This document shows positions 63,566-64,000 of a stretch of DNA of 64,000 bases, piece by piece. The stretch is from Sepiola atlantica. Taxonomy: Eukaryota; Mollusca; Cephalopoda; Sepiida; Sepiolidae. Location: NCBI GenBank assembly GCA_963556195.1, contig OY744522.1, positions 34,429,443-34,493,442 on the forward strand, written 5' to 3'. Made by a program: the position numbers and the translations under genes. Numbering within the stretch: the first letter of the stretch is position 1; each line of letters starts with the position of its first letter. The notes under the pieces were generated by a model that ran no database searches, was not told the DNA's origin, and saw only the letters and a program-made list of their open reading frames with translations.

Positions 63566-64000
63566 GTAAACTGCCATAAAACCCTAGAATGGCATGAAAA
63601 TAGAGGATTAATTTACGTTAAATTTATATGCTAAACTAATCCCTCATTCTCAATTCTTAAATATTTTTTTTTTGTTTCTCTTTCAGCCAGGTTTTTCAGG
63701 GTATTAAAACGTAATCGCCTGAAAAAGTAGAATCTCATTTTATCGGTGGTGGGGTGGGGTTTTGTGAGGTTGTTAATCCACAATAATATCCAAACTTTCA
63801 ATATTTTTATTTATGCCATAAAAATAAGATATTTAATTAGTTAGATCATTTTAAAGTTATTTAATTTTCATTGGAAAGGTAAACACAACTAAAATTGTTT
63901 AAAATTAAAATAAAAAAGGAATGTATAGTAAAAAAAAAAGTATAGGATTAAAAAAAATTAAATATGAGTAAATTTGCAGATTAACACCCTCCATTAATAC
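63566..64000. other. AT-rich end of window, one weak acceptor-like site
   Basis: TTTTTTGTTTCTCTTTCAG at 63,668-63,686 looks like a splice acceptor, but the downstream frames stop within 21-45 bases and no donor is convincing. No exon is called. Confidence 0.4.

Noticed and set aside
63668..63740. Further exon after TTTCTCTTTCAG
   Set aside because: All frames stop within about 45 bases and no donor follows. A terminal exon cannot be excluded but has no support.

Overview
This is AT-rich eukaryotic DNA, dense in repeats and transposons. It has no bacterial-type operons, no rRNA or tRNA genes and no CRISPR array. The best taxonomic clue is a tRNA-less SINE or LINE tail near 13,000-13,135 (+) and 32,755-32,826 (-): an (ATC)n run followed by TTTAACGTC..ATGCTGGCATG. 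I know this tail from cephalopod genomes. The LINE, Penelope-like, Ty1/copia, Ty3/gypsy and hAT content, the many (TA)n tracts and the two tRNA-derived SINE families also fit a mollusc, most probably a cephalopod. That assignment is inference, not proven from the window.

Host coding sequence is very sparse. Only two segments look like true spliced exons, both on the + strand: 24,191-24,270 and 45,027-45,124. Each has a pyrimidine-rich acceptor and a good GT donor, and each has only one useful open frame. The first ends with one base of a codon and the second starts with two, so they could be consecutive exons of one gene with an intron of about 20.8 kb. Everything else between them would then be intronic. 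I cannot name the gene.

Layout. 1-12,000: decayed LINE, Penelope-like and copia fragments, a foldback element, two diverged copies of a 1.1-1.4 kb repeat in opposite orientation, a tRNA-SINE and two minisatellites. 12,000-23,450: simple repeats, a 28-bp satellite, an inverted-repeat element, a complete non-autonomous hAT element with an 8-bp target duplication, and a 1.9-kb array of 37-bp units. 24,000-36,000: first exon, SINE-2, a decayed jockey/CR1-like LINE (LINE-J), a near-perfect 150-bp-arm palindrome, SINE-1, and other LINE 3' ends. 36,240-44,900: a Tx1-like LINE on the minus strand (LINE-A), split by a decayed Ty1/copia copy. 45,000-47,600: second exon, SINE-1 and a Penelope-like GIY-YIG fragment. 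47,640-54,612: a second LINE (LINE-B, + strand) split by a structurally complete Ty1/copia element (160-bp LTRs, TG..CA ends, CGCCG target duplication, initiator-Met primer site). 54,700-64,000: mostly AT-rich DNA with (TA)n tracts, a Ty3/gypsy integrase end split by a LINE-J 3' end, and small tandem duplications.

Nearly all transposon coding regions are dead: catalytic residues are replaced or deleted and stops are present. The most notable exception in kind is the hAT element. Its only ORF joins an N-terminal BED zinc finger directly to the C-terminal hAT dimerisation tail without the catalytic core, an architecture expected of a transposition repressor rather than a transposase.
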